Positions 1 through 8,879 of a stretch of 64,000 nucleotides of DNA are shown here, piece after piece (the first letter of the stretch is position 1; every line of letters starts with the position of its first letter). The translations under genes were made by a program, and so were the position numbers. The notes beneath the pieces were generated by a model. It saw only the letters and a program-made list of their open reading frames with translations, was not told the DNA's origin and did not search any database. This stretch comes from Bacillaceae bacterium OF18-1A (GTDB taxonomy: Bacteria > Bacillota > Bacilli > Bacillales > Bacillaceae_G). Location of the stretch: positions 124,001 to 188,000 of the forward strand of contig JAQEWB010000001.1 in NCBI GenBank assembly GCA_027694045.1, written 5' to 3'.

Positions 1-1
1 A

Positions 2-595
2 ATTGATCGTCCGACTAGTGGAGAAGTTTTAATTAATTCGAAAAATCCTTACGAGTTAAATGATGAAGAACTTGCTAAGTTTCGACGTACAGAATTAGGA
101 TTTGTTTTTCAAGATTTTAATCTCGTCCACACTCTAACAGTAGAAGAGAATATTTTACTACCGTTAACGTTGGATTCTGTAGAAAGTAGTGAAATGCAGA
201 AAAGATTAGAGAAAGTTACAAGCTTTTTAGGTATTAAAGGGATTTTAAAAAAGCGTACTTTTGAAATTTCAGGTGGACAAAAGCAGAGGGTTGCAATCGC
301 AAGAGCTGTTATTCACGAACCAGGGTTATTATTAGCAGATGAGCCTACAGGAAACTTAGATTCTAAATCCGTAAATGATGTTATGAATTTATTTGATTCT
401 ATTAACAAGACTTTTAATACGGGGATTTTAATGGTGACGCACGATCCTTATGTTGCTAGTTTTGCTCATCGTGTAATCTTTATCAAAGATGGTATTCTTT
501 ATAACGAAGTACACCGCGGGGATAATAAAAAGAAATTTTATCAAGAAATTATGGACACACTTACATTTTTAGGCGGTGGACAGCATGAGTTTTAA
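2..595 (+). CDS. ABC transporter ATP-binding protein, BceA type (5' end outside window)
   Basis: The frame is open from the first bases of the window, so the Walker A end of the gene lies upstream. Visible ATPase motifs in order are the Q-loop (FVFQDFNLVHTLTVEENILL), the ABC signature SGGQKQRVAIARA, Walker B LLLADEPTGNLDS and the H-loop MVTHDPY. The HTLTVEENILLPL wording is typical of the BceA/MacB-like group that powers FtsX-fold permeases, and such a permease follows with a 10-base overlap. BceAB modules usually remove or sense cell-wall antibiotics such as bacitracin and are paired with a two-component system; any such system would lie outside the window. The substrate cannot be told from this sequence. 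Confidence 0.93.
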   Translation: MDRPTSGEVLINSKNPYELNDEELAKFRRTELGFVFQDFNLVHTLTVEENILLPLTLDSVESSEMQKRLEKVTSFLGIKGILKKRTFEISGGQKQRVAIARAVIHEPGLLLADEPTGNLDSKSVNDVMNLFDSINKTFNTGILMVTHDPYVASFAHRVIFIKDGILYNEVHRGDNKKKFYQEIMDTLTFLGGGQHEF

Positions 596-2429
596 TCATA
601 TAGTGCTTCAAAATATATTGAGGGATAAATGGACATATATTTCTTATTTTTTGAGTAGTGTTTTTTCTATTTTAATATTCTTTTTATTTTCGATAGTAGC
701 ATTTCATCCAACGATGGAAGCTGTTGAAAATTTGAGTACCATTGGTCTTACAATGACACTTATGAGTTTCGTTGTATATATCTTTTCATTTGCTTTTATC
801 ATATATTCATTATTTGCGTTTTTGAAAAAGAAAATGAAAAGCCTCGGTATTTTTATGATTACAGGAGCATCTCTTAAACAAATAAGAAAGATGGTTTTTC
901 GAGAAAATATGCTGATTGCTGCTGTAGCACTTGTAACAGCAATCATTCTAGGTCTGGTAATTGCTCCTTTATTCTTAATGTTTACTAAAGAAATCTTGCA
1001 AACTGAAAGTTTTGGTATGTACATTCCAATTCAAGCAATCTTAGTAACAGTGTTCTTATTTGGAGTTTTATTTTTGATCGTTTCCAAATTTATAACACGT
1101 TTTATTAATAACGAAGAAGCAATATACTTGTTAAAATCGGATGTAGTACAAGAAAAATTAATTAAACCTGCTCCATGGAAACTAGTGCTGTCTATCATTA
1201 TAACGGGACTCTTATTCTTAATATTTAAACTAAAAGTGGACGGGATTACATCATTCGAATTTCTATATTACATTGCTTTATTTATAAGTGGATTGACATC
1301 CATTTATTTTATAGTTACACAAGGAGTTCTTTTCGCAATTTGTATATTACAAAAAAGTGCAACTTACTTCAAAAAAACCAATATGCTTTATGTTTCAAAT
1401 CTTAAGTCTAAATCACGTTCACATGCTAACCTTATGTATTTATTAACAATATTGTTAGTAGGTGTGTTTGGATGTACATGTGTATTATATAGCTCCTATT
1501 ATAATACAAAAGCGAACGCAGAAAGTTCTTATCCTTATAGCTTTCAATATGTATCATTACAAAAAAATACAAAAGAAGCTGAAGATATTACATTTATTGA
1601 AAACACATTATCAAAACAAGGGAATTATCATGCATACTATTCAGCATTTAAAACAGATGAAAAACAAAGAATCGGTTTTATGTCAGTTTCAAATTATAAT
1701 GCACTAGGCCTTCATAAGAAGATTTCATTAAAAGATAATGAGTATTATGTTGCTGCAGGGAGTAAAGGGATTTTACCAAATATGGAACTTATTCAGGACT
1801 ATCCATTTGGAAAGCTTAACTATGCGGGTGTTGAAAAAAGAAATATTTTAAGTGAAGGTTTACACAGAACGTATTATATCGTTCCAGATAAGGTTTATAA
1901 GACTATTTCTTATCCTGAATTTAAATTATTTGCATATGAGGTAGATCATTGGACAGAGAAAAAAGATTTATCTAAAAAAGTACTGTCTAAAATTTCGATA
2001 GTGCCAGATGAGCGTTTAGTTACTTCTAAAATTGATTTATACGAGACCGAAAAATTCACAGCAAGTATTTTATTCTTTATCGGATTTATGTTGAGTATTA
2101 TCTTGTTAAGTGCGGCAATGAGTATTCTTTATTTCTATTTACAAACATCATTTGAAGAAGAGAAAAAGAAATATAGTGGAATCCGCAAAATTGGGTTTTC
2201 TGTGGGTGAATTATCTACTGTAGTGACTAAAGAATTAGCAACTTTAATCTTTATTCCATTTTTATTTGCATCAACTCTTTTATTTGGAGTGATTTTAGGA
2301 TTAGGGAATCGAGTTGCATCGACGTTTTTCGGAGTGACAGCAATCGGAGTGGGCATATTCTTACTGTTGTTTGTTGTAAGCTTCTTTATTATTAGAGCAA
2401 CCTATTTGAAAAAGCTTATAAATGAATAG
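585..2429 (+). CDS. FtsX-like ABC transporter permease, BceB type
   Basis: About 614 aa, close to the usual BceB size. The chain is strongly hydrophobic with several N-terminal membrane helices, a large soluble segment at roughly residues 305-495 and a C-terminal set of helices, which is the BceB plan of an extracellular domain between helices 7 and 8. An in-frame GTG lies at 576, but the ATG at 585 (MSFNHIV) has AGGCGG at 571-576 at good spacing. The gene overlaps the ATPase gene, so the two are probably translationally coupled and form one exporter or sensor of cell-wall-active peptides (inference from family). A terminator follows at 2456. Confidence 0.9.
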   Translation: MSFNHIVLQNILRDKWTYISYFLSSVFSILIFFLFSIVAFHPTMEAVENLSTIGLTMTLMSFVVYIFSFAFIIYSLFAFLKKKMKSLGIFMITGASLKQIRKMVFRENMLIAAVALVTAIILGLVIAPLFLMFTKEILQTESFGMYIPIQAILVTVFLFGVLFLIVSKFITRFINNEEAIYLLKSDVVQEKLIKPAPWKLVLSIIITGLLFLIFKLKVDGITSFEFLYYIALFISGLTSIYFIVTQGVLFAICILQKSATYFKKTNMLYVSNLKSKSRSHANLMYLLTILLVGVFGCTCVLYSSYYNTKANAESSYPYSFQYVSLQKNTKEAEDITFIENTLSKQGNYHAYYSAFKTDEKQRIGFMSVSNYNALGLHKKISLKDNEYYVAAGSKGILPNMELIQDYPFGKLNYAGVEKRNILSEGLHRTYYIVPDKVYKTISYPEFKLFAYEVDHWTEKKDLSKKVLSKISIVPDERLVTSKIDLYETEKFTASILFFIGFMLSIILLSAAMSILYFYLQTSFEEEKKKYSGIRKIGFSVGELSTVVTKELATLIFIPFLFASTLLFGVILGLGNRVASTFFGVTAIGVGIFLLLFVVSFFIIRATYLKKLINE

Positions 2430-2455
2430 GCGATCTTATAATGTGGTATAAAAAT

Positions 2456-2487
2456 GAGGGAGAGACCTATTGGTCATCTCCCTTTTC
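2456..2487 (+). terminator. Rho-independent terminator after the BceAB-type pair
   Basis: The hairpin AGGGAG-A-GACC / GGTC-AT-CTCCCT with a TATT loop is followed by TTTT. Confidence 0.75.
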
Positions 2488-2697
2488 CGTATCGAAATAA
2501 ATCCCCTTATTATCAACATAAGAAGAAAGTAAATAAAAAATTAAAAGAATTTACCGTGAATATTCCATGTTAAAGGTTAGGTGCATGATATACATACGAT
2601 GAAGAAGTAGAATAGTAGTCAGCATGGGGAGAAATCTCTGTGCTTTTTTTGTGAAAAACAAGAAAATGAAATATAGTAAGTATATGGCTGTTGGCAG
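2488..2697. other. Non-coding spacer before the TauE-like gene
   Basis: AT-rich spacer of about 200 bases. I see no open frame with a ribosome site and no clear regulatory structure in it. Confidence 0.5.
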
Positions 2698-2731
2698 GGA
2701 GGTATTAAATAGGAGGTATTAAATAGGAGGT
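2698..2731 (+). repeat. Tandem 14-bp repeat that triplicates a Shine-Dalgarno sequence
   Basis: The unit GGAGGTATTAAATA occurs twice head to tail (2698-2711 and 2712-2725) and is followed by a third GGAGGT (2726-2731). The last copy is 6 bases from the TTG start at 2738, so the gene has three identical ribosome-site cores, only the last well placed. Confidence 0.85.
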
Positions 2732-2737
2732 GCTACT

Positions 2738-3463
2738 TTGGGGACTACATTCATGTTCATATGTATTATATTAGTTGCTTCTGTGCTGCAAACAAGTACA
2801 GGATTTGGCTTTTCCATTATGGCAACGCCGTTCTTGCTCATGTTATTTTCACCACAAGAAGCTATACAAATAAACATTATTTTATCATTAATTATTTCCA
2901 TATCACTCATTTGGAAAATAAGAACGGACGTTGATTTTATACTGCTGAAAAGATTGGCTATTGGAAGTATAGTTGGTGTGCCTTTTGGTATTTTACTTTT
3001 TGTTTCTATCGACATAAATATTTTCAAATTAGCAGTTAGCATCTTGCTGTTAATATTAACAGTGATGCTCATATGCAACTTTAAGGTTAAATCAACACAA
3101 TCTAGAGATTTCGTAGTTGGTGGAGTATCAGGACTTTTAACGACAAGTATCGGTATGCCAGGCCCGCCCCTGTTACTATATTTTACAGGAACAGATGTTA
3201 AAAAGGAGAAGCTGAGAGCAACTACTTTAGCCTTTTATCTCTTTATATATTTTGTTAGTTTAATAACTCAAATCTTCTTTACAGGAACGAATAAACTCAT
3301 TTGGGAATCAAGTCTTTATGCAATTCCAATCGTATTTCTAGGGTTGTTTTTAGGACAAATTATTTTCAAATGGTTGAGTCAACGATTTTTCAGGATATTT
3401 ACATACGTTCTTTTAAGTTGTACAGGTGTTTATCTTCTTATTGAAAGTTTGAAAGTGCTGTAA
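2738..3463 (+). CDS. TSUP/TauE-SafE family membrane permease
   Basis: 241 aa, almost entirely hydrophobic, with about eight predicted membrane helices and the paired half-structure of the sulfite exporter TauE/SafE (TSUP) family. The family motif QTSTGFGFSIMATPFLL is near residues 19-35 and a second, related GLLTTSIGMPGPPLLLY lies at the start of the second half. Members move small sulfur-containing or organic anions across the membrane; the substrate here is unknown. The start is TTG at 2738, fixed by the AGGAGGT at 2725-2731. It stands alone, with no sulfur-metabolism genes directly beside it. Confidence 0.85.
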   Translation: MGTTFMFICIILVASVLQTSTGFGFSIMATPFLLMLFSPQEAIQINIILSLIISISLIWKIRTDVDFILLKRLAIGSIVGVPFGILLFVSIDINIFKLAVSILLLILTVMLICNFKVKSTQSRDFVVGGVSGLLTTSIGMPGPPLLLYFTGTDVKKEKLRATTLAFYLFIYFVSLITQIFFTGTNKLIWESSLYAIPIVFLGLFLGQIIFKWLSQRFFRIFTYVLLSCTGVYLLIESLKVL

Positions 3464-3617
3464 TTTGTAAGGCTGTATTTTATCATGTAATCACCGCTAT
3501 AAATCTATAGAGAATATTGTGTCCTTTTATTGAACTTTCTTATGAAAAAACAAGGAAATGCAACGTAATGATGGGAAATATAATGATAAGTATATTGCTA
3601 TTGGAAGTGGGAGGATT

Positions 3618-3953
3618 ATGAAAAATTATATAAGTGTTTTTATAGGAGTAGTTGCGGCTATAAGTATTTTTATACTTTCGATAATTTTTCTGTATTTTAA
3701 TCCTTATAGCAAGCAAATGCTCGATAAAGAAGTATATATAACTGTATTCTTCATTTTATTGCTTCCATCTTTTTTAGCAGTTATTGCAGTGCTTGTTAGG
3801 AAAACTATTTTGATGACCTTTTGTGGAGCTTGGCTATTACCTGGGACTTTGTATCTTAGTGTAGCTGCAATACCTACGTTATGGAATTTATATATTCTAT
3901 TTCTAATGATTTATTTTGTATCTATTGTTAGGATGAAAAGGAGAAGTGCTTGA
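3618..3953 (+). CDS. Small hypothetical membrane protein (111 aa)
   Basis: I do not recognise this family. The protein has three to four hydrophobic segments (around residues 5-28, 40-60, 66-88 and 88-106) and a basic C-terminus, RMKRRSA. An upstream in-frame ATG at 3558 exists, but GTGGGAGG sits just before the ATG at 3618, giving MKNYISVFIG. The terminator hairpin at 3937 overlaps the last codons. Likely monocistronic. Confidence 0.65.
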   Translation: MKNYISVFIGVVAAISIFILSIIFLYFNPYSKQMLDKEVYITVFFILLLPSFLAVIAVLVRKTILMTFCGAWLLPGTLYLSVAAIPTLWNLYILFLMIYFVSIVRMKRRSA

Positions 3954-3975
3954 AGAGAGTATTTCTCCTTTTTTA
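3937..3975 (+). terminator. Terminator overlapping the end of the small membrane gene
   Basis: AAAAGGAGAA at 3937-3946 pairs with TTCTCCTTTT at 3964-3973 and ends in a T-run. The 5' arm lies inside the coding sequence. Confidence 0.75.
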
Positions 3976-4014
3976 TTGGGTAAATGAAACGATAATGAAG
4001 GGATGGGGGATGTA

Positions 4015-5127
4015 ATGAAGCGAGCGTTATCCAAATTAGCGGATGTACTAGTCAATCATTCTACTAAAGTACAGCCTGGTGATCAAGTCTTGATTCAAAG
4101 TGTTACTGAAATAGATCCTATAGTAGTTCGTGAAATTATTAAATGTGTGGAAAAAGCAGGTGGATATGCGCATGTATCAATGCGCGATGTTTCCGTTACG
4201 AGGCAATTGATTTTGTCAGGGAATGAGGAACAATTTAAGTTATTCGCAGATTGGGAATGTTATCGGCTAAGTAAGATGCAAGTATATATTAATCTTCGTA
4301 GTCCTAGAAACGCATATGAATTAGCGGATGTACCAACAGATAAAATGAAATTGTATCAAAAGGTATTTGGAAAAGCGCATAGTGAAGCAGTGTATAAAAC
4401 GAGATGGGTGACAACCCGAATTCCAAATGCAGCTTCTGCGCAAGAAGCGAATATGAGTACAGAGGCTTATGAGAAATTTTACTATGATGTTTGTACGCTA
4501 GATTATAATAAAATGTCGAAATCGATGGATCCATTAAAAGAATTAATGGAAAAGACAAAGGAAGTAAAGATTATTGGAGAAGGTACGGATTTGAGTTTTT
4601 CAATTGAAGGAATTGGCATTTTAAAGGGAGATGGTATTGATAATATACCGGATGGCGAAATATATACAGCACCCGTTAAAGAGTCAGTAAATGGAACGGT
4701 AATATTCAATACAGTATCTGTTCAACAAGGGTATGCATTTCAAAATGTAAAGTTACATATTAAGAATGGAAAAATAATAGAGGCACATGCAAATGATACA
4801 GAGCGAATCAATCATATTCTTGATACGGATGAGGGGGCAAGATATATTGGAGAGTTTGCGTTGGCTTTTAACCCATACATACTATATCCAATGAATAATA
4901 CGTTATTTGATGAAAAAATAAATGGTAGTTTTCATCTAGCGATAGGAGATTCGTTACAAGGTGCGGACAATGGGAATACATCAGCAATACATTGGGATTT
5001 CGTACATATTCAAAGGCCAGAGTATGGTGGTGGCGAAATTTGGTTTGATGATGTATTGGTTAGAAAAAATGGACGTTTCACTTTACCAGAGCTATTTGGA
5101 TTAAATGAAGAGAACTTAAAAAGGTAA
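4015..5127 (+). CDS. Aminopeptidase, M29 family (AmpS-like)
   Basis: About 370 aa. M29 enzymes are cytoplasmic two-metal exopeptidases that remove N-terminal residues from peptides. The expected metal-ligand motifs appear in order: the Glu of GEIYTAP, the Glu of YIGEFALAFNP, the His of SFHLAIGDS, and the His/Asp pair of AIHWDFVHI. The start is uncertain between ATG 4003 (MGDVMKR) and ATG 4015 (MKRALSK); the GGGGGA at 4005-4010 can only serve the second, so I chose 4015. The length is a little short of the roughly 400 aa usual for the family, but no motif is missing. Alone between two terminated units. Confidence 0.88.
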   Translation: MKRALSKLADVLVNHSTKVQPGDQVLIQSVTEIDPIVVREIIKCVEKAGGYAHVSMRDVSVTRQLILSGNEEQFKLFADWECYRLSKMQVYINLRSPRNAYELADVPTDKMKLYQKVFGKAHSEAVYKTRWVTTRIPNAASAQEANMSTEAYEKFYYDVCTLDYNKMSKSMDPLKELMEKTKEVKIIGEGTDLSFSIEGIGILKGDGIDNIPDGEIYTAPVKESVNGTVIFNTVSVQQGYAFQNVKLHIKNGKIIEAHANDTERINHILDTDEGARYIGEFALAFNPYILYPMNNTLFDEKINGSFHLAIGDSLQGADNGNTSAIHWDFVHIQRPEYGGGEIWFDDVLVRKNGRFTLPELFGLNEENLKR

Positions 5128-5396
5128 AGTATTTTGTGGGATTATATGAAAAAATAGCACACCAATGAAGAGATTTAGCGTATAAATTTACAATTTATTA
5201 ATATGAGAGGGTAGAAAGCTAGTTTAGAGTGATTTATTCATTGTGAATCGCAAAAAAAGACAAAACCTCTTAAAAAATAATTCATTTTTTACTCCATCAA
5301 ATTTTACAATCCTTCCTTATAATGTGAATGGGACAAGCAACTAAGAGAAGCGGAATATGTCAGTTTGCACATTCTATTAGTAGGGAGAGGATTTGT

Positions 5397-6629
5397 ATGA
5401 AAAAGACAGTTGTTTCATTGGCTATTATGGCCGCGTTATTACCGACGTTTTCAGTGCATGCGGAAGGGAAAGAGCAAGTTCGAAAGTCAGCTACAACTTT
5501 TAACGTTATTAGCGATATTCAAGGGGATTTAGGGGATTTTGATCACGTATTAAAAGATATGAACAAAGTGACACCACTTTCAAGAGCACTTATTATGAAT
5601 GGAGATATAACGTCAACTGGACTGCAGTCACAATATGATGATGTAAAGCGTGTATTAAATAAAAATAAGCATCCAGAAAATGTATGGTCAACGGTTGGGA
5701 ATCATGAGTTCTATGCTGGTAAGTGGACAGCTGATGGAAAGCTCGCTCAAAATACATGGCCAAATGGTGTAAAGGAAGAAACGCTATTCAACCGCTATTT
5801 GCAATTTAGCGGACAGGAAAAGGTGTATCATAAAAAAGAATTAGACGGTTATCCGCTTTTATTTTTAGGAACTGAAAAATATATGAAATACCACGATTCA
5901 AAAATGTGGGATGAAGTATATATGAGTGATGAGCAATTAGGTTGGTTAAAACAAAATTTAGAAGAGTACAGTCAAAAAGATAAAAATAAACCAATTTTCA
6001 TTTTCTCTCATCACGTTTTACCTGATACGGTATCTGGATCAAGACAAAGTCCGTATTTACAAGATTATTTAAACGTGGATAAGTTATATGATATTTTAAA
6101 AGATTATCCGCAAGTCGTTTTCTTCACGAGTCATACGCATTGGGATTTAAACTTACCGGACTGGGCTGGTAAAAAGAAAATTGCAGGCGGAGATAAAAAA
6201 GGATTTACGGTTGTAAATACAGGTGGAATTGAAACAGGCTGGATGTCAGCTGGACCAAATGGCGGCGAGAAAACTGCTCCAGATGGATATTCATTTAAAC
6301 AAGGGTTGCAAATAAAAGCATACGGTAACGATGTACTCGTAACAGCGTACGATTACAAACGCGATAAAGACATAAAGAAATTATTAATTAGTGATTCGAA
6401 AATTGCACAAATGGCACCCAATGTAACGGCTGATGATAATAAAAACGTAATCGTCGGTGCAACAGAATATATGGAGTACTCTATAGAAGGAACGAACGAA
6501 TGGAATACGTATAATCCAGGAAATCCACCGAAATTTGAGGGGGATAAAATCGTATACGTACGCCATAAAGGAGAAATGAATTTACAGCCGGGATTAACGC
6601 AGCTTCTTCGCTTTTCTGCAAATAAATGA
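5397..6629 (+). CDS. Secreted metallophosphoesterase
   Basis: 410 aa starting MKKTVVSLAIMAALL, a classic Sec signal peptide cleaved near HAEG, so the enzyme acts outside the membrane. Calcineurin-type metal motifs are present in order: FNVISDIQGD, NGDITSTG, TVGNHEFY, FSHHVLPDT and TSHTHWD. The last 90 residues form a separate beta-rich tail that I would place with DUF4073-like C-terminal domains seen in Bacillus phosphoesterases. The start at 5397 follows AGGGAGAGG; the longer frame from 5328 has no ribosome site and would bury the signal peptide. Substrate unknown (a phosphate ester). A strong terminator follows. Confidence 0.88.
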   Translation: MKKTVVSLAIMAALLPTFSVHAEGKEQVRKSATTFNVISDIQGDLGDFDHVLKDMNKVTPLSRALIMNGDITSTGLQSQYDDVKRVLNKNKHPENVWSTVGNHEFYAGKWTADGKLAQNTWPNGVKEETLFNRYLQFSGQEKVYHKKELDGYPLLFLGTEKYMKYHDSKMWDEVYMSDEQLGWLKQNLEEYSQKDKNKPIFIFSHHVLPDTVSGSRQSPYLQDYLNVDKLYDILKDYPQVVFFTSHTHWDLNLPDWAGKKKIAGGDKKGFTVVNTGGIETGWMSAGPNGGEKTAPDGYSFKQGLQIKAYGNDVLVTAYDYKRDKDIKKLLISDSKIAQMAPNVTADDNKNVIVGATEYMEYSIEGTNEWNTYNPGNPPKFEGDKIVYVRHKGEMNLQPGLTQLLRFSANK

Positions 6630-6636
6630 TTGGAAC

Positions 6637-6667
6637 GGGCCCACTTTTTCATGAGTGGCCCTTTTTT
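6637..6667 (+). terminator. Terminator after the metallophosphoesterase gene
   Basis: Stem GGGCC-C-ACT / AGTGGCCC with a TTTTTCATG loop region and a following TTTTTT. Confidence 0.85.
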
Positions 6668-6701
6668 GTATTGTCGCTATATGTGAAAAATCGCTGATAT
6701 A

Positions 6702-6815
6702 AATTTCATATACCGTATTGAAGTTGAAATCACCAGTGTAATTTCATATACCGAACTGAAGTTAAAATCACCAATACAATTACATCAACCGTACTGAAAT
6801 TTAATACATTTTCAA
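6702..6815. repeat. Three degenerate 38-bp tandem repeats
   Basis: Copies begin at 6702, 6740 and 6778, each opening AATTTCATATACCG or a variant and continuing ..ACTGAAGTT..AAATCACCA. Copies 1 and 2 differ at a handful of positions; copy 3 is more diverged and fades after ACTGAAATTTAATAC. They lie between a terminator and the promoter region of the desulfhydrase gene. There are no spacers, so this is not a CRISPR array. Confidence 0.75.
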
Positions 6816-6899
6816 TTCAGAAAGATGACTTCATCATTTTTACGTGCAATAATAGTACCGTTACATATATTGTGAAAGAAGTACAAAAGGAGCGTTACA

Positions 6900-7895
6900 A
6901 TGAATTTAGCTAAATTTCCGAGAAAAAAATATACAGAATCCTATACACCAATTGAGAAATTAAACAATTTTTCTGAGGCACTTGGTGGGCCGACTATTTA
7001 TTTTAAACGAGATGATTTACTTGGTTTAACGGCTGGTGGCAATAAGACGAGAAAGTTAGAGTTTTTAGTTGCGGATGCACAGGAAAAGGGTGCGGATACG
7101 TTAATTACAGCAGGTGGTATTCAGTCTAACCATTGTCGTTTAACGCTTGCAGCTGCGGTAAAAGAGAAAATGAAATGTATTCTTGTGTTAGAAGAAGGGC
7201 TTGAGCCAGAAGAGAAGCCAGACTTTAACGGAAACTATTTCTTATATCACTTATTAGGTGCTGAGAATGTAATCGTTGTACCGAACGGGGCAGATCTTAT
7301 GGAAGAGATGCATAAAGTAGCGAACGAGGTAAGTGAAAAAGGTAATACACCATATGTAATACCAGTTGGTGGATCGAATTCTACTGGCGCAATGGGATAC
7401 GTTGCTTGTGCGCAAGAAATTATGGCGCAATCATTTGAACAAGGAATTGATTTCAGTTCCGTTGTTTGTGTAAGTGGTAGCGGCGGTATGCATGCAGGTT
7501 TAATTACTGGTTTTTCTGGAACGCAAAGCAACATCCCTGTAATCGGAATTAATGTAAGTAGAGGAAAAGCTGAGCAAGAGGAGAAAGTAGCAAAACTTGT
7601 TGACGAAACTTCAGCTCACGTTGGTATTCCGAACTTTATTTCACGCGACGCTGTTACATGCTTTGATGAATATGTAGGACCAGGTTACGCGTTACCAACA
7701 AAAGAAATGGTAGAAGCCGTTCAATTACTTGCAAAAACAGAAGGTATTTTACTTGATCCAGTATACACTGGTAAAGCAGTAGCGGGATTAATCGACTTAA
7801 TTAAAAAAGGTGAATTTAAAAAAGAAGACAACATTTTATTCGTACATTCAGGTGGTTCACCAGCTTTATATGCGAATACTTCTCTATTTGCGTAA
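6900..7895 (+). CDS. dcyD: D-cysteine desulfhydrase (PLP-dependent)
   Basis: 331 aa, fold-type II PLP enzyme of the ACC deaminase/D-cysteine desulfhydrase group. The PLP lysine is in AGGNKTRKLEFL (about residues 45-56), the substrate-binding SNHCR motif is near 79-83, and the phosphate-binding loop is VSGSGGMHAG. D-cysteine desulfhydrase converts D-cysteine to pyruvate, ammonia and sulfide; ACC deaminase is the main alternative, but the overall wording fits DcyD. ATG at 6900 follows AAAGGAG. It is a single-gene unit closed by a terminator at 7901. With the S-box-controlled deacylase at 13.6 kb it is the second sulfur-linked gene nearby. Confidence 0.85.
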   Translation: MNLAKFPRKKYTESYTPIEKLNNFSEALGGPTIYFKRDDLLGLTAGGNKTRKLEFLVADAQEKGADTLITAGGIQSNHCRLTLAAAVKEKMKCILVLEEGLEPEEKPDFNGNYFLYHLLGAENVIVVPNGADLMEEMHKVANEVSEKGNTPYVIPVGGSNSTGAMGYVACAQEIMAQSFEQGIDFSSVVCVSGSGGMHAGLITGFSGTQSNIPVIGINVSRGKAEQEEKVAKLVDETSAHVGIPNFISRDAVTCFDEYVGPGYALPTKEMVEAVQLLAKTEGILLDPVYTGKAVAGLIDLIKKGEFKKEDNILFVHSGGSPALYANTSLFA

Positions 7896-7900
7896 GTATG

Positions 7901-7927
7901 AAAAGCATTGGGTATCCAATGCTTTTT
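7901..7927 (+). terminator. Terminator after dcyD
   Basis: AAAAGCATTGG / CCAATGCTTTT stem with a four-base GTAT loop and T-run. Confidence 0.9.
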
Positions 7928-7968
7928 TGTTATATACTGGAATTATTAGAAGGGGAGAGGGGAGTTAT

Positions 7969-8070
7969 ATGAATTCAAGCTTAAAGTGGGTTATATATAC
8001 GATACTCGGCATTTCTATTCTATTAATTTTGTTTGTAGCTTACGGGGTGTATTCTTATTTTATATATTAA
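7969..8070 (+). CDS. Single-helix membrane microprotein (33 aa)
   Basis: Starts MNSSLKWVIYTILG and is one hydrophobic helix flanked by short polar ends, finishing YSYFIY. A good ribosome site (GGGGAGAGGGGAG, 7952-7964) precedes the ATG at 7969, which is the main reason to call it real. No known family. It could be a small membrane regulator or a stress peptide; nothing in the sequence decides. Confidence 0.6.
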   Translation: MNSSLKWVIYTILGISILLILFVAYGVYSYFIY

Positions 8071-8286
8071 AAGTATACAAGATTTTATACAGTTTTTTGG
8101 TGAATCTCTTATGAAAGTAAGGGATGCCTTTTCTTTGGTGCCGCTAATGAGATGTTATGTTAATCAAACGCGAACAGGTTATAAATTCTTAACTTTCTGT
8201 TTTTTAAAAAGATAAAATGGATAGTTTACGGTAATAAATCAATAGTCAAGTTGTAACAGTAAATATTAGAAAAGGACGGGGCATAT

Positions 8287-8748
8287 ATGGATTATATTCA
8301 ATATTTAAGAAGTATGGTGGGCCACGAAAAAGTGATTATGGTCTCCGCGGGGGTAATTGTATTTGATGGGGAAAATCGGGTATTACTACAAAAACGAACA
8401 GATAATGGATATTGGGGTCATCCAGGTGGTTTTATGGAGTTAGGAGAAACCATACAAGATACAGCAAGAAGAGAAGTATTTGAGGAAACAGGGCTTGAAT
8501 TAGGGAAACTGGAATTTTTCGATATCTATTCTGGACCTAAGTACGAAAGGACACTTTCAAATGGCGATCAAGTTTCCATGTTCAAAGTTTTGTTCACTTG
8601 TTATGAATTTGAAGGAGAACTGTTAGAGTCGAGTAGCGAATCTCTAGATAATCGCTTCTTTTCACTCGAAAATCTACCAGAAAAGTTAGTTCCTCAACAT
8701 AAGGAGATTTTTAAAAGCCTATTGTCCCATAAAAAACACCAAATATAA
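8287..8748 (+). CDS. Nudix hydrolase
   Basis: 153 aa. The Nudix box runs from GGFMELGETIQDTARREVF to EETGLELG (about residues 50-77) and has all the canonical Gly, Glu and Arg-Glu positions. The protein opens MDYIQYLRSMVGHEKVIM, typical of the short bacilli Nudix proteins related to MutT/ADP-ribose pyrophosphatases. It hydrolyses a nucleoside diphosphate linked to another moiety; the substrate is not determinable. ATG 8287 follows AAAAGGACGGGG. Confidence 0.88.
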   Translation: MDYIQYLRSMVGHEKVIMVSAGVIVFDGENRVLLQKRTDNGYWGHPGGFMELGETIQDTARREVFEETGLELGKLEFFDIYSGPKYERTLSNGDQVSMFKVLFTCYEFEGELLESSSESLDNRFFSLENLPEKLVPQHKEIFKSLLSHKKHQI

Positions 8749-8805
8749 AGTAAACACTTGCACAGTTAAATTACCACGCAACTTTCCTTAACGATAAAAA
8801 TACAA

Positions 8806-8831
8806 ATAAGCTCCCCATACGGGAAGCTTAT
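8806..8831. terminator. Bidirectional terminator between Nudix gene and subtilase gene
   Basis: ATAAGCTCCCC-ATAC-GGGAAGCTTAT hairpin with one mismatch, with A/T runs on both sides, between convergent genes. Confidence 0.7.
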
Positions 8832-8879
8832 TTATATTTTTTACTGAAATATTGATGATGGTTTCTATTTCATTTTTTA

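Noticed and set aside
6702..6815. Possible short CRISPR-like array.
   Set aside because: Repeats are directly adjacent with no unique spacers.
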